Assembly (NCBI GenBank): GCA_022653735.1
Contig: JALCSU010000025.1
Span: forward strand, 1-33,905
Length of the DNA: 33,905 nt
Reading direction: 5' to 3'
Source: Bacteroidales bacterium
GTDB lineage: Bacteria > Bacteroidota > Bacteroidia > Bacteroidales > UBA932
Part shown: in pieces, positions 17,208-26,712 of the stretch
How the letters are laid out: each line of letters starts with the position of its first letter
How positions within the stretch are numbered: position 1 is the first letter of the stretch
The notes under the pieces: model-generated
What the model was told of the DNA's origin: nothing
The model's database searches: none
The model's input: only the letters and a program-made list of their open reading frames with translations
Program-made: the position numbers and the translations under genes

Positions 17208-19331
17208 TCAGACAGTCTTCAGCAAACGTAATGAGATACGCTTACGGTCCAAATCTACGGCAAGGACGCTCACCATCACATGCTGATGAAGTTTCACCTT
17301 CTGATGGTTCATCTGCGAGACGTGAATAAGGCCGTTCTCGTGTATCCCGATGTCGACGAAAGCTCCGAAATTCGTAATATTCGTAATGATTCCAGGCAAT
17401 TCCATGCCCACTTTCAAGTCATCTATTTCGTGAATGTCTTCGGAGAAATTGAACTCCTGAGCAGATTCGCGAGGATCAAGGCCGGGCTTCGCCAGCTCTT
17501 TGAGAATATCATTAATGGTAGGCAGGCCGAACTCCCCTTCCACATACTTCTGAGGGTCAATCTTTGAGATAAGCTCCTTGTTGCCGACAAGTTCTTTTGT
17601 AGATATGCCTAAGCCGGCAGCCATCTTATCCACTATGTGGTAACACTCCGGATGAACGGCAGAGTTGTCCAGAGGATTCCGAGCCCCGTGAATCCGCAAG
17701 AAGCCTGCGCACTGCTCGAAAGCCTTAGGTCCCAGCTTCGGCACTTCCTTCAGCTGTTCCCGAGAAGAAAAGCCACCTATCTTGGTTCTGTAATCCATAA
17801 TATTCTGAGCCAGCGCCGGTCCAATCCCTGAAACATAGCTGAGCAAGTATGGGCTGGCGGTGTTCAGGTTCACGCCAACGCTGTTGACGCATATTACCAC
17901 GACATTATCCAGTTTTTCGCGGAGCAAGTTCTGGTCCACGTCGTGCTGGTACTGCCCTACCCCAAGAGACTTAGGGTCAATCTTCACGAGCTCCGCCAGA
18001 GGGTCCATGAGGCGGCGACCGATGGAAACAGCTCCACGCACGGTCACGTCTTCGTCAGGGAACTCTTTCCTGGCAACCTCCGATGCCGAATAAATAGATG
18101 CTCCATCCTCGCTGACGGTATATACCTTCACATTGTCTGGGATGCCAACCCTCTTGATGAAATCTTCTGTCTCCCTGGACGCAGTCCCATTTCCTATCGC
18201 AATGGCCTCTATGCCATATTCCTCTATCATGGAGGAAACTGCCATGATAGATTTAACCTTCTCGTTCTGTGGAGGATGAGGGAATATGATTTCGTGGTGC
18301 AGCAGGTTTCCCTGTTCGTCAAGGCAGGCGATCTTGCAGCCGTTCCTGAAGCCAGGATCAATCGCCATAGTGCGCTTCTGGCCCACTGGAGGAGACAGCA
18401 GAAGCTGCGTAAGATTCTCTCCGAAAACGTTGATGGACTCAATGTCCGCCTTTTCCTTGGCCTCTTTCAGGATTTCGTTGCTAATCGAAGGCTCCAGGAG
18501 CCGCTTGTACGCATCGTCAACAGCCTCCCTTATCTGCTCGCCTAGCTTCTGGCTCGGGTACCGATGCTCCTGGCAGAAATCATAATAAATCTTGTTCCCG
18601 CATTTCTCAGGATCCGCATCGATGCTGACGCTAAGGAAACCCTCGTTCTGAGCCCTTAGGATAGCCAGGAGATTGTGAGACGGAATTCTTTGGAGAGGCA
18701 TGGAAAAATTGAAGTATGTTCTGTATTTCTGCGCCTCTTGGGATTCCGATGCTGCCTTGGTAGCTTTAGACTCTATCCTTCTGGTCCTGAATATGCTCCT
18801 GAGGTCATCGCGGATAACCGCAGTCTCTGATATTCTTTCAGCAACGATGTCCCTTGCCCCTGACAAAGCATCTTCTGCCGTGGACACCTTGTCATTAAGG
18901 AACTTGCGAGCTTCCGCCAAGGGATCTGCGATGCTTACCTCCCACATCCGATCCGCCAAAGGCTCCAGCCCCTTTTCTTTGGCAACAGTGGCACGGGTGC
19001 GCCTCTTCGGCCTGTACGGCAGATACAAATCCTCCAACTCGCTAGAGACGACGCAATTCTCGATCTTCGAACGCAACTCATCGGTCAGCTTTCCTTGCTC
19101 CTGGATAGTTGCCAGAATGCCAGCCTTGCGTTTCTCCATTTCTGCGAATATCTCATTCCAATGCTGGATCTCAGACACTTGCATGTCATCTAATCCACCG
19201 GTCTTTTCTTTCCTGTAGCGGCTTATGAACGGAATTGTATTCCCTTCCTCGAAGAGCTGCACGCAGTTCTCCACCTGCCACTCTTTGATGCCCACCTTTG
19301 AGGCTATTGTCTTTATATATATATCTTTCAT
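17208..19331 (-). CDS. tex: Tex, S1-domain RNA-binding transcription accessory protein
   Basis: I start at the ATG 19329-19331 (MKDIYIKTIASKVGIKEWQ); two codons upstream there is only a TTG. The 707-residue product has the Tex order: an N-terminal helical region with IPFISRYRKEKTGGLDD, a YqgF/RuvC-like nuclease fold (MAIDPGFRNGCKIACLD, AIGNGTASRETEDF), helix-hairpin-helix repeats (VGVNLNTASPYLLSYVSGIGPALAQNI), and a C-terminal S1 domain (about 640-705, GIITNITNFGAFVDIGIHENGLIHVSQ). It binds nucleic acid and helps transcription and stalled-complex release. It lies 50 nt after the ClC gene, so the two may be co-transcribed. Confidence 0.96.
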   Translation of the reverse strand: MKDIYIKTIASKVGIKEWQVENCVQLFEEGNTIPFISRYRKEKTGGLDDMQVSEIQHWNEIFAEMEKRKAGILATIQEQGKLTDELRSKIENCVVSSELEDLYLPYRPKRRTRATVAKEKGLEPLADRMWEVSIADPLAEARKFLNDKVSTAEDALSGARDIVAERISETAVIRDDLRSIFRTRRIESKATKAASESQEAQKYRTYFNFSMPLQRIPSHNLLAILRAQNEGFLSVSIDADPEKCGNKIYYDFCQEHRYPSQKLGEQIREAVDDAYKRLLEPSISNEILKEAKEKADIESINVFGENLTQLLLSPPVGQKRTMAIDPGFRNGCKIACLDEQGNLLHHEIIFPHPPQNEKVKSIMAVSSMIEEYGIEAIAIGNGTASRETEDFIKRVGIPDNVKVYTVSEDGASIYSASEVARKEFPDEDVTVRGAVSIGRRLMDPLAELVKIDPKSLGVGQYQHDVDQNLLREKLDNVVVICVNSVGVNLNTASPYLLSYVSGIGPALAQNIMDYRTKIGGFSSREQLKEVPKLGPKAFEQCAGFLRIHGARNPLDNSAVHPECYHIVDKMAAGLGISTKELVGNKELISKIDPQKYVEGEFGLPTINDILKELAKPGLDPRESAQEFNFSEDIHEIDDLKVGMELPGIITNITNFGAFVDIGIHENGLIHVSQMNHQKVKLHQHVMVSVLAVDLDRKRISLRLLKTV

Positions 19332-19381
19332 ATTCAATATATTACAAATTGCGAAGCAAGTTCAGGATGGTCTATTGCAGG

Positions 19382-21178
19382 TCAGTCCTGCGACACTACT
19401 TTCAGTTCGTTGCGGTAAGCCGAGAAAATGTTCGACTTGGAGACGAAACCTAAATATGTCCTGTCATGCTTAACGACAGGCAGATTCCACGCATCAGTCA
19501 CCTCGAATTTCTTCATGACGGCATCCATCTTGTCATCCTCATAGACATATTCAGGAGCTGTTTTCATATAATTATAAACGTGGTAATCGTTGTAATGCTC
19601 ATACCTGAACATATCTTTCCTTATATCAGACAATGAAACATAGCCCTGAAACCGCTTCCTCGAGTCCAGCACCGGGAATATATTCCTTTTGGATTCAGAG
19701 ACTACGTTCACTAGTTGCCCAAGGGTATCATCTATCTCCACGGGTGAGAAATCGGTTTCTATCACGTCCTGAACCTTCATAAGCGTTAGCACTGCCTGAT
19801 CGCTGTCATGCGTCAGCAGAGCACCATCGTGCGCGATACGCTTCGTATAGATTGAATATGTCTCGCCGAGCCTAGTAGTGCCGAATGCAATCGTGGCCGT
19901 AATGATTAGCGGGAGAAACAGTTCATAACCGCCTGATATTTCAGCAATTAAGAATATCGCCGTCATGGGTGCCTGCATCACCCCAGCCATAAGGCCAGCC
20001 ATGCCTACCAACACGAAATTCTGTTCAGGGACAGTCATAGAAGTGCCCGCCAGCAGAAGATTGATTACCCTGGCAACGAAGAAACCCGCTATTGCTCCTA
20101 CGAAAAGAGTAGGACCGAATGTGCCTCCGACTCCTCCGCCTGCATTCGTAAATGTCATGGAGAACACCTTCAGGATGAGAATAAGCAAGAAGAATATCGG
20201 CACCGACCACTGATTATTCGTCATGAATGCTAGCGGTGTCTGCCCTTCAATAGATATTTCTTTCCCATTCAACAATGCGCCCAAGGAGTCATATCCCTCA
20301 CCATAGAGCGGCGGAAAAAGGAATATTAATATTCCCAGGCATACAGCGCAGATAGCCCATTTCCTGTACGGGTTCTTATCCTTTCCAATCTTATCCTCCA
20401 TGAATAAAGTCATCCTGATGAAATAGATGGAGCAAGCGCCGCAGAAGAGTCCCAAGATAATGTAAAAAGGAATATTCTTAAGTGCGAATGGGGTCAGGGT
20501 GCATTCGAATGGGGTTGAATCTCCTAGGAATATGTAAGATATAACGGTCGCAGAAACTGTCGCTATCAGCAGCGGCATCATGCTGGTCATCGAAATATTG
20601 AATAGAAGTATCTCCAATACGAAAAGAACGCCGGCAAGAGGGGCTTTGAATATGCCTGCGACAGCAGCCGCAGCCCCACAGCCCAGGAGAATGGTCATGC
20701 TCCTATAAGAAAGCCCCATGTACCTGGCGAAATTCGAGCCTATAGCCGCCCCAGTGTAAACAATGGGAGCCTCGGCTCCGACAGATCCGCCAAAGCCGAT
20801 GGTAATTGAGCTAGCCACGATAGAAGACCACATATTATGTGGCTTTATCCTAGATTCATTTTTCGAGACAGCGACTAGTGCCTTAGTGACCCCGTGACCG
20901 ATATTATCTTTGATTATATATTTGCAGAAGAGCATGGCCAGGAACATGCCTACGCCTGGCATCACTAAGTAAAGAATCCAATTCTGCCAGCCCCCAAGCA
21001 CACTATTCAGCCCTCTCTGAATGATGCCAATCATCGTTTTAAGGAACACCGCGGCCAAGCCAGACAAAATGCCGACCACCAGACTCAGTAGAAGCAGCTT
21101 GTGTGGTTCCGAGAATTTCATCAAGCTCTGCCTAAGCGGAGACCATACGTGCCTAGATATTGGATTCGACTTCGACAT
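19382..21178 (-). CDS. ClC-family chloride channel/antiporter with CBS pair
   Basis: This 598-residue inner membrane protein has many hydrophobic helices (about 25-440) with ClC selectivity motifs: GHGV, GFGGSVGAEAPIV with the gating Glu near residue 130, GIFKAPLAGVLFVLE, and GGGVGGTFGPTLFVGA. Two CBS domains follow in the cytoplasm (about 470-525 and 530-590, ending YLGFVSKSNIF), which in this family bind adenine nucleotides and tune transport. The gating Glu points to H+/Cl- exchange rather than a plain channel, although that cannot be settled here. A TAAATTTG sits 7-14 nt before the ATG, but it would give an almost leaderless mRNA and has no -33 partner. Confidence 0.93.
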   Translation of the reverse strand: MSKSNPISRHVWSPLRQSLMKFSEPHKLLLLSLVVGILSGLAAVFLKTMIGIIQRGLNSVLGGWQNWILYLVMPGVGMFLAMLFCKYIIKDNIGHGVTKALVAVSKNESRIKPHNMWSSIVASSITIGFGGSVGAEAPIVYTGAAIGSNFARYMGLSYRSMTILLGCGAAAAVAGIFKAPLAGVLFVLEILLFNISMTSMMPLLIATVSATVISYIFLGDSTPFECTLTPFALKNIPFYIILGLFCGACSIYFIRMTLFMEDKIGKDKNPYRKWAICAVCLGILIFLFPPLYGEGYDSLGALLNGKEISIEGQTPLAFMTNNQWSVPIFFLLILILKVFSMTFTNAGGGVGGTFGPTLFVGAIAGFFVARVINLLLAGTSMTVPEQNFVLVGMAGLMAGVMQAPMTAIFLIAEISGGYELFLPLIITATIAFGTTRLGETYSIYTKRIAHDGALLTHDSDQAVLTLMKVQDVIETDFSPVEIDDTLGQLVNVVSESKRNIFPVLDSRKRFQGYVSLSDIRKDMFRYEHYNDYHVYNYMKTAPEYVYEDDKMDAVMKKFEVTDAWNLPVVKHDRTYLGFVSKSNIFSAYRNELKVVSQD

Positions 21179-21294
21179 AGTTAAGCAAATTTAAGAAAAT
21201 ATGCTGAAAAAATCCAGATAGAGTAAAGTCCGACTCCATGGACATCCGATCCGAGAAAAATGATTAAATTCGTTCATTCAAAAAATCACCAACT

Positions 21295-22383
21295 ATGGGA
21301 AAAGTTAGATTTGGCTTGGTCGGGACAGGGAGAATCACCGACTGGGTGTTGAAAGGAGCTGTCCAGGAGCCTCGTTTCGAGGCAGCTGCGATATGCTCCA
21401 GGAGCAAAGATAAGGCCGCAGACTTTGCGGCAAGGCATAATATTCCAAGGACGTTCACAGACGTGGACGCAATGGCATCGGACCCTGACATCGATGCCAT
21501 ATACATCGGGACTCCGAATGAAACTCATAGAGACTTGGCGGTTAGATGCATGGAGCACGGCAAACACGTCATGTGCGAGAAGCCGCTGGCTTCTAATGCT
21601 GCTGAAGTGGAGGAAATGATTGACGCGGCTCGAAGGAACGGGGTAATGCTGATGGAGGCGATGATATCGACGCTTAGTCCTAATTTCCTCAATGTTCAGA
21701 AAGAGGTCAGGCGAATTGGCGGAGTGAGGCAATATTCGGCGACATATTGCCAATATTCCTCAAAATATGACCTTCTGAAGCAGATTCTTGCAAGCCACAG
21801 CTCAAAAAGCCAGGCTCTGGAAGCAAATTCTCAGAACGTACCTAGTTCTTTCAATCCAGACTGCTCCGGAGGGGCCCTGATGGATGTAGGAATATATACT
21901 ATTTACCCAATGGTCGTGCTTTTCGGAGAGCCTAAAGGGCTGACTGCGAAGGCAACGAGTTGCGAGGTGCCAACGGCAAACGGGCCTAAGCCTATCGACC
22001 TGCAGGGAAATGTGATTTTTGAATATGAGGGCATGAGTGCTGAGGTCATGTACTCCAAGATTGCCGACTCGCTGCTGCGTACGGAGATTTCCTGCGATGC
22101 GGGGATTATCTCCCTGGATCAGATTCATATCACTCGGGACGTTACGTTTACGAAAAGAGGGGCGCCCACTTCTGGGCGGTCTGGAATGCCGGAGGCCGTG
22201 GACATAACAGTGCCACGTGATGCTGATGAGTACCAGTGTGAGTTCAGAGAATTCATTAACGTGCTTCAGTCCGGCAAGTTGGAGTCGGAGAATAATTCTC
22301 TGGCTAATTCCCTTGCCACAGCCCGCATAATGGAAGAAATCCGGCACCAGACCGGCATTGCCTTTCCAGCAGATAAATTTTGA
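21295..22383 (+). CDS. Gfo/Idh/MocA-family NAD(P)-dependent oxidoreductase
   Basis: The 362-residue protein opens with the nucleotide-binding VRFGLVGTGRITDWVLKG, has the IGTPNETHRDLA strand, the conserved Glu95-Lys96-Pro97 (CEKPL), and the C-terminal alpha/beta substrate domain with GGALMDVGIYTIYP. It is a sugar or inositol type dehydrogenase by family; the substrate is unknown. No signal peptide is present, so it is cytoplasmic. The next gene starts 12 nt later on the same strand. A 116-nt divergent spacer separates it from the ClC gene, and I found no good promoter match on the plus strand there. Confidence 0.92.
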   Translation: MGKVRFGLVGTGRITDWVLKGAVQEPRFEAAAICSRSKDKAADFAARHNIPRTFTDVDAMASDPDIDAIYIGTPNETHRDLAVRCMEHGKHVMCEKPLASNAAEVEEMIDAARRNGVMLMEAMISTLSPNFLNVQKEVRRIGGVRQYSATYCQYSSKYDLLKQILASHSSKSQALEANSQNVPSSFNPDCSGGALMDVGIYTIYPMVVLFGEPKGLTAKATSCEVPTANGPKPIDLQGNVIFEYEGMSAEVMYSKIADSLLRTEISCDAGIISLDQIHITRDVTFTKRGAPTSGRSGMPEAVDITVPRDADEYQCEFREFINVLQSGKLESENNSLANSLATARIMEEIRHQTGIAFPADKF

Positions 22384-22395
22384 ATTACGATACGG

Positions 22396-23037
22396 ATGAC
22401 AATCAAAAGAACAACACTCCTTTTAGCATTGGCTCTGCTGTGCGCATGCTCTCAGGCGCCGAAGACTCTCCTCCAGACTGGAGACCTCGTATTCGTAGGG
22501 CTGCATAAGGACATGCCAGACTCTTCTATGTCCAGCGCAATCGCTGCCGCTACAGGCCCGGAGGACACTTTGGAGATAATCCATGTCGGAATCATAGATG
22601 TTTCCGGCGACTCGGTTTACGTGCTCGATGCGACAATCAAGCACGGCGTGAACAGGCATCCTCTAGACACGCTGATTCAGGATTTCACTCGTCACGACGG
22701 CACGAAGCCCGTACTGATTTACAAGCGATTGAAGGACAACAAACCTGCCCGGGAGTATGTTCGGAACGCCAAGCAGCGCCTTGGCCAGCCTTACGATTTC
22801 AACTTTCTGCCTGACAATGGTGCCTGCTACTGCTCCGAGCTGGTACGAGACAGCTACTTCGCAGGAAATGAATATGTCTTCGAGAATAAGCCCATGAACT
22901 TCAAAGGGCCAGATGGCGAATATCCCGCCTACTGGGTCAAGCTATTCGCCAAGATGGGAGTACCTATTCCACAAGATGTCCCTGGCACCAATCCACGCGA
23001 CATGATGCTCTCCCCTGCGCTGCAAGATATTCAATGA
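22396..23037 (+). CDS. YiiX/YebB-like permuted NlpC/P60 cysteine hydrolase lipoprotein
   Basis: This 213-residue protein has a lipoprotein signal (TLLLALALLCACSQ). The mature part starts with LLQTGDLVFVG and carries His63 in IIHVGII and Cys146 in ACYCSELVRDSYF, the order expected for the circularly permuted NlpC/P60 (YiiX-like) papain fold, in which His precedes Cys. Such proteins cut amide bonds in peptidoglycan or lipid substrates in the envelope. Cys144, two residues before the catalytic Cys, is also present. It follows the Gfo/Idh gene by 12 nt, but the two functions show no obvious link. Confidence 0.85.
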   Translation: MTIKRTTLLLALALLCACSQAPKTLLQTGDLVFVGLHKDMPDSSMSSAIAAATGPEDTLEIIHVGIIDVSGDSVYVLDATIKHGVNRHPLDTLIQDFTRHDGTKPVLIYKRLKDNKPAREYVRNAKQRLGQPYDFNFLPDNGACYCSELVRDSYFAGNEYVFENKPMNFKGPDGEYPAYWVKLFAKMGVPIPQDVPGTNPRDMMLSPALQDIQ

Positions 23038-23054
23038 TTTCTATATTGCAACTA

Positions 23055-23086
23055 CGGATCATCCTCTGTGGCCGTTTTTCCTGCAA
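23055..23086 (+). terminator. possible terminator after the YiiX-like gene
   Basis: ACGG pairs with CCGT around an inner CC/GG, followed by five T. The stem is short. It lies in the 55-nt gap between two convergent genes. Confidence 0.3.
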
Positions 23087-23092
23087 GGTGAT

Positions 23093-25948
23093 TTATCTAG
23101 CGGTTGTGCAAGAGTTCACGAGATAGACGATCGAGACATACGGGATGCCGGAATTGGTGGCGAGACCAATCTCGCAGGTACGGCTGTTCGAATATCCCAC
23201 CTTGCCGTCTTTCACTTGCTCGCGAAGTTTCCTAAGCGCATAAGCATTCAGTTCAGGATAGGACATGCCCTTGTCACCGGCAAAGGCGCAGCAGCCAACA
23301 CCCTCTGGAACAATGACTTTGCTAGAGCACAGCGATGCCAGCCTGACGAAAGTTTCATCGACCTTCATCAGCCTCGTGGAGCAGGTAAGATGCACAGGCA
23401 CCGGCTCGTCAGTCTTATGGAATTCGAGCCTGTCTTTCAAGAATTTATAAATGAATTCAGCCGGCTCGTACAAATCCATGTCATGAATATGCTGCCTAAG
23501 ATGATGCAGGCATGGGCTCTGGTCGCAGAGAACCGGCAGTCTCCCCTCCTGGGATGCCTTCCAGATCGCATCCTTCATCTCATTAAGTTTCATCGAAGCC
23601 ACATCCGGCATTCCTTTGCTCTCCCAGATGGTCCCGCAACAAAGCTTCGACATATTCTCCGGGAATATGACCTCGCAGTGAGCTTTTCGCAGCAATTCGC
23701 AAGTTTCCTCCACCAGAGGCCTCTTGAATGAGCTGTGCAGCGGCATTCCCATCATCTGGTTCATGCAGCTAGGAATATACACGACCTTTAAGGTTTCGAG
23801 CTTCGTCACCGGATTGGGCTCGGCGGATGAATTAGCGGAGATGATTTCTTTCGGAATCTTATATGGTCCAGGAGTGGACGGAGTCCAGAGCATGATGCCA
23901 AACGAATCGTGAAGCCAGCGGCAAAGACCCTTCATGGCATGCGTTCCCAAAACATTTTCGCCCAGTCTTGCCGAACCCAACAGGAAACGAATCAAGGACT
24001 TGACTCCGGCGAAATGCTTCGCCGCAAACACGCCTAGAGAACGACCGCCTGGATGGGACGGAAGGACTTCCCTGCGAATCTCGTGCGTGAGGTCTGCCAC
24101 ATTTATGCCCATAGGGCAGGACATCGAACACAATCCATCTCCGGCGCACGTCCTATCACCATCGTAAGCATATTCCTTTTCCAATATCCTCAGCCTCCCA
24201 GCCGCATCAGCATCGCCTTTCTCTGAAAGCAGCCTGAGCCTCTCCATCTCACGCCTCGCCACTATCCTGGTCCGCGCCGACATGGTGAATCCGCAGGACA
24301 CGCAATTCACCTCGCAGAAACCGCACTCTATGCACTTGTTGATCTTCTCCAGCTTTTCTTCCCCACGCCCATTTAGCACTGGAAGGGCCTTAAAATCACG
24401 CACATAACACTCAGGATCATCATTAAATATGACACCAGGATTCAATATTCCCAATGGATCGAATAAAGCCTTCACTCGTTTCATCAGCGAATATGCCTTC
24501 TCGCCCCACTCGTATTTCACGAATGGAGCCATGTTCCGCCCTGTCCCATGCTCAGCCTTCAGCGACCCATCGTATTTATCCACAACCAGATGCACGAGAT
24601 CCTGAATCATAGCCTTGTAGCGATCGACTTCTTTCTGTGAATCAAATGCCTGATTGATAATGAAATGGAAATTCCCTTCCAGAGCATGACCGTATATGCA
24701 GGAATCGTCATAGCCGTGCTTGTCCAGCAAATCGGAAAGATCGGCAGTGGCATTCGGCAAATCCTGAATATGGAAAGCTACGTCCTCGATGAGGCAGGTG
24801 GTGCCGATGCGCCTCATGCCTCCGACCGAAGGGAATATTCCGGAGCGGATAGCCCAGTATTTTGAATATACAGCCGGATCCTCCGTGAAATTGAACGGAA
24901 CGTAAGTTTTGAAGCCATCGATGATGGACGTTATTTCCTGAATATGCTGATGAAGTTCTTCCTCAGAGTCTGCCCTGGTCTCAATCAGCAGAGCTGTAAG
25001 ATTCGGGCCCGTCGTATCGTTCATTGAGGCCAAGGAACGCTTATCCAGAAGCTCCACCGCATTGACGCTCACCTCTTTAAGGGCTACGACTGCCCTTGCC
25101 GCCTCCCGAATGTCAGAGAAATATATCATGGTGCTAGCCCTGAGGCTGGACAACGGAAGCGTCTTCATGGTGACTTGGCTAAGGAAGGCCAGAGTGCCTT
25201 CGGAGCCGACCAGCAGATGAGTTATGATGTCGAACGGATCATCGAAGCGCACAAAAGGCAGAATATTGAGCCCAGTGACGTTCTTGATTGAATATTTATA
25301 ATTAATTCGGTCCGTGAGTTCCTTGTCTGCACGAATCTCGTCTCTTAAAGCCTCTATCGCACGCAAGAAGTCCCCATGCTCGTCGTAGAAAGCCTTGCGG
25401 CTATCTCTCGACGAAGTGTCCAGCACAGTTCCATCGGCAAACACAATCCTCGCCGAGAGCAGTTCCTTGTCGCTGTTCGCATGCGTGCCGCAGCTCATGC
25501 CGGACGCATTGTTCATCACTATTCCACCCACCATGCAACTGTTCACCGATGCCGGATCCGGCCCGAAATATCGGCCGTACTGCGCAAGAATCTTGTTAAC
25601 CTGGCCACCCACGAGTCCAGGCTGCATCGTGATAGTCTTTTTGTCAGGAGACAGTGAATATTTCTCCCAGTGTTTTCCAGCGACTATGAGAACCGAATCA
25701 GTAATTGCCTGCCCCGAAAGGCTTGTACCAGCCGCTCTGAAAGTCACGGGAACGTTCATTCTGGAAGCCTCTCTCAGCAATCGGGACACTTCCTCCTCGT
25801 TGTCCGACCGCACGACAATTTGCGGTGTCAGACGATAAAACCCCGCATCAGTTCCCCATGCAAGGCATTTCAAGGCATCCGTATAAATTCTGTCTTTCGG
25901 AATGAAAGTGCTTATTTTCTTAAGAAATTCAGTCTGCCGCTGGTCCAT
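23093..25948 (-). CDS. fused FAD-binding / Fe-S dehydrogenase (D-lactate dehydrogenase or glycolate oxidase type)
   Basis: This 951-residue protein joins three modules. An FAD_binding_4 (PCMH) domain (about 30-260) contains TFRAAGTSLSGQAITDSV and MVGGIVMNNASGMSCG. An FAD-oxidase C-terminal domain (about 270-530) contains YGHALEGNFHFI and KAEHGTGRN. A two-cluster Fe-S and CCG region (about 535-950) contains CIECGFCEVNC, CAGDGLCSMSCP, LCCGTIWESKG and GCCAFAGDKG. It would oxidise a D-2-hydroxy acid such as D-lactate and pass electrons through FAD and Fe-S to the quinone pool. The second cluster motif with a wide Cys spacing is normal for the YdiJ-like branch. Glycolate and D-2-hydroxyglutarate remain possible substrates. 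It is a single gene, divergent from the hydrolase. Confidence 0.9.
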   Translation of the reverse strand: MDQRQTEFLKKISTFIPKDRIYTDALKCLAWGTDAGFYRLTPQIVVRSDNEEEVSRLLREASRMNVPVTFRAAGTSLSGQAITDSVLIVAGKHWEKYSLSPDKKTITMQPGLVGGQVNKILAQYGRYFGPDPASVNSCMVGGIVMNNASGMSCGTHANSDKELLSARIVFADGTVLDTSSRDSRKAFYDEHGDFLRAIEALRDEIRADKELTDRINYKYSIKNVTGLNILPFVRFDDPFDIITHLLVGSEGTLAFLSQVTMKTLPLSSLRASTMIYFSDIREAARAVVALKEVSVNAVELLDKRSLASMNDTTGPNLTALLIETRADSEEELHQHIQEITSIIDGFKTYVPFNFTEDPAVYSKYWAIRSGIFPSVGGMRRIGTTCLIEDVAFHIQDLPNATADLSDLLDKHGYDDSCIYGHALEGNFHFIINQAFDSQKEVDRYKAMIQDLVHLVVDKYDGSLKAEHGTGRNMAPFVKYEWGEKAYSLMKRVKALFDPLGILNPGVIFNDDPECYVRDFKALPVLNGRGEEKLEKINKCIECGFCEVNCVSCGFTMSARTRIVARREMERLRLLSEKGDADAAGRLRILEKEYAYDGDRTCAGDGLCSMSCPMGINVADLTHEIRREVLPSHPGGRSLGVFAAKHFAGVKSLIRFLLGSARLGENVLGTHAMKGLCRWLHDSFGIMLWTPSTPGPYKIPKEIISANSSAEPNPVTKLETLKVVYIPSCMNQMMGMPLHSSFKRPLVEETCELLRKAHCEVIFPENMSKLCCGTIWESKGMPDVASMKLNEMKDAIWKASQEGRLPVLCDQSPCLHHLRQHIHDMDLYEPAEFIYKFLKDRLEFHKTDEPVPVHLTCSTRLMKVDETFVRLASLCSSKVIVPEGVGCCAFAGDKGMSYPELNAYALRKLREQVKDGKVGYSNSRTCEIGLATNSGIPYVSIVYLVNSCTTAR

Positions 25949-26054
25949 ATCGTTTAACGTTACTGTTCGTTCAGAATTGGTTTAAAGTTAATAATTTTTC
26001 AAGAAAGATTGGCATTTGGGGGAAACCCGCTACGGCATATTCATAGAAAAGTCC

Positions 26055-26062
26055 TAACTTTG
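26055..26062 (+). promoter_or_regulatory. -7 promoter element for the short hydrolase-like gene
   Basis: TAACTTTG matches TAnnTTTG, 21 nt before the chosen ATG at 26084. No TTTG is found 19-21 nt upstream. It also argues that the longer frame starting at 26009 is not the true start. Confidence 0.5.
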
Positions 26063-26083
26063 CGTAGGTTAGCATTTCTGAAT

Positions 26084-26701
26084 ATGAGAAAACTTATAGG
26101 ATCGCTGGTCATCGCCATCATTGCTGGTGCATTAGGAATAGGTGCATGGATATTTTTTAAGGACAAAGGTCCTCGGGAGAGAGTAGATGCCCAAAACGGC
26201 AGCAAAGTTATCGTCGAGGAATTAAGTTATTACAGTCACGGTAAAAAATTGTTCGGCAAGGTCTTTAAACCAACGGACGAGAATGGGAATTTTCCAGATT
26301 CTCTCGGCAAACGGCCTGCCATAATATTCTTTCACGAACCTTTATACACTTCCATGCCTAAAAGCGTGCTAACCAGTCTGGCGTCACACGGGATAGTTGG
26401 GTATATGGCTGCCCTGCACGATGACAAAGATGCCCAGACCCTGCTCGATAAAATAAGGAAAGAGAAGTTCGTGGAAAAAGACCTAGTCTTTTTCGTTGCT
26501 GACAGTGCTTCAGCAAAAGCCACCATTGGCGCAGCCGCAAAACACAAAAAGAAGGTTGCGGGATTAGTCCTAATTAGGCCATCGGAAGAATTGACGAGTT
26601 CTAAGAATATGCATAAGTATGGCAAGGAGACCAGCATCGTCAAGAGCAACGAAAACGCTCAGATTCTTGAATATCTCGAATCTTGCGGTGCCCTCAAATA
26701 A
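26084..26701 (+). CDS. membrane-anchored degenerate alpha/beta-hydrolase-like protein
   Basis: I start at the ATG 26084 (MRKLIGSLVIAIIAGALGIGAWIFF), just after a -7 box; the longer frame adds 25 residues through the promoter. The 205-residue product has an N-terminal signal anchor and an outward-facing domain. It resembles the front half of a dienelactone-hydrolase-like fold: YSHGKKLFGKVFKP, RPAIIFFHEPLY where an HG oxyanion strand is usual, LASHGIVGYMA, and VADSASAKATIGAAAKH at the nucleophile elbow. The Ser is kept but the elbow glycines of GxSxG are not. The protein ends before the usual catalytic Asp and His. It may be a pseudoenzyme or a truncated gene; I am only moderately sure of the fold. 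Its stop is 11 nt from the convergent xerD stop. Confidence 0.65.
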   Translation: MRKLIGSLVIAIIAGALGIGAWIFFKDKGPRERVDAQNGSKVIVEELSYYSHGKKLFGKVFKPTDENGNFPDSLGKRPAIIFFHEPLYTSMPKSVLTSLASHGIVGYMAALHDDKDAQTLLDKIRKEKFVEKDLVFFVADSASAKATIGAAAKHKKKVAGLVLIRPSEELTSSKNMHKYGKETSIVKSNENAQILEYLESCGALK

Positions 26702-26712
26702 TATCGTTGCGT

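Noticed and set aside
19332..19337. TTG start two codons upstream of tex
   Set aside because: The ATG at 19329-19331 gives the usual Tex N-terminus, so the TTG is not needed.
24120..24340. Missing Cys in the second Fe-S motif of the FAD/Fe-S dehydrogenase
   Set aside because: The CxxxxxCxxxCP spacing is usual for the YdiJ/D-lactate dehydrogenase branch, so it is not a defect.
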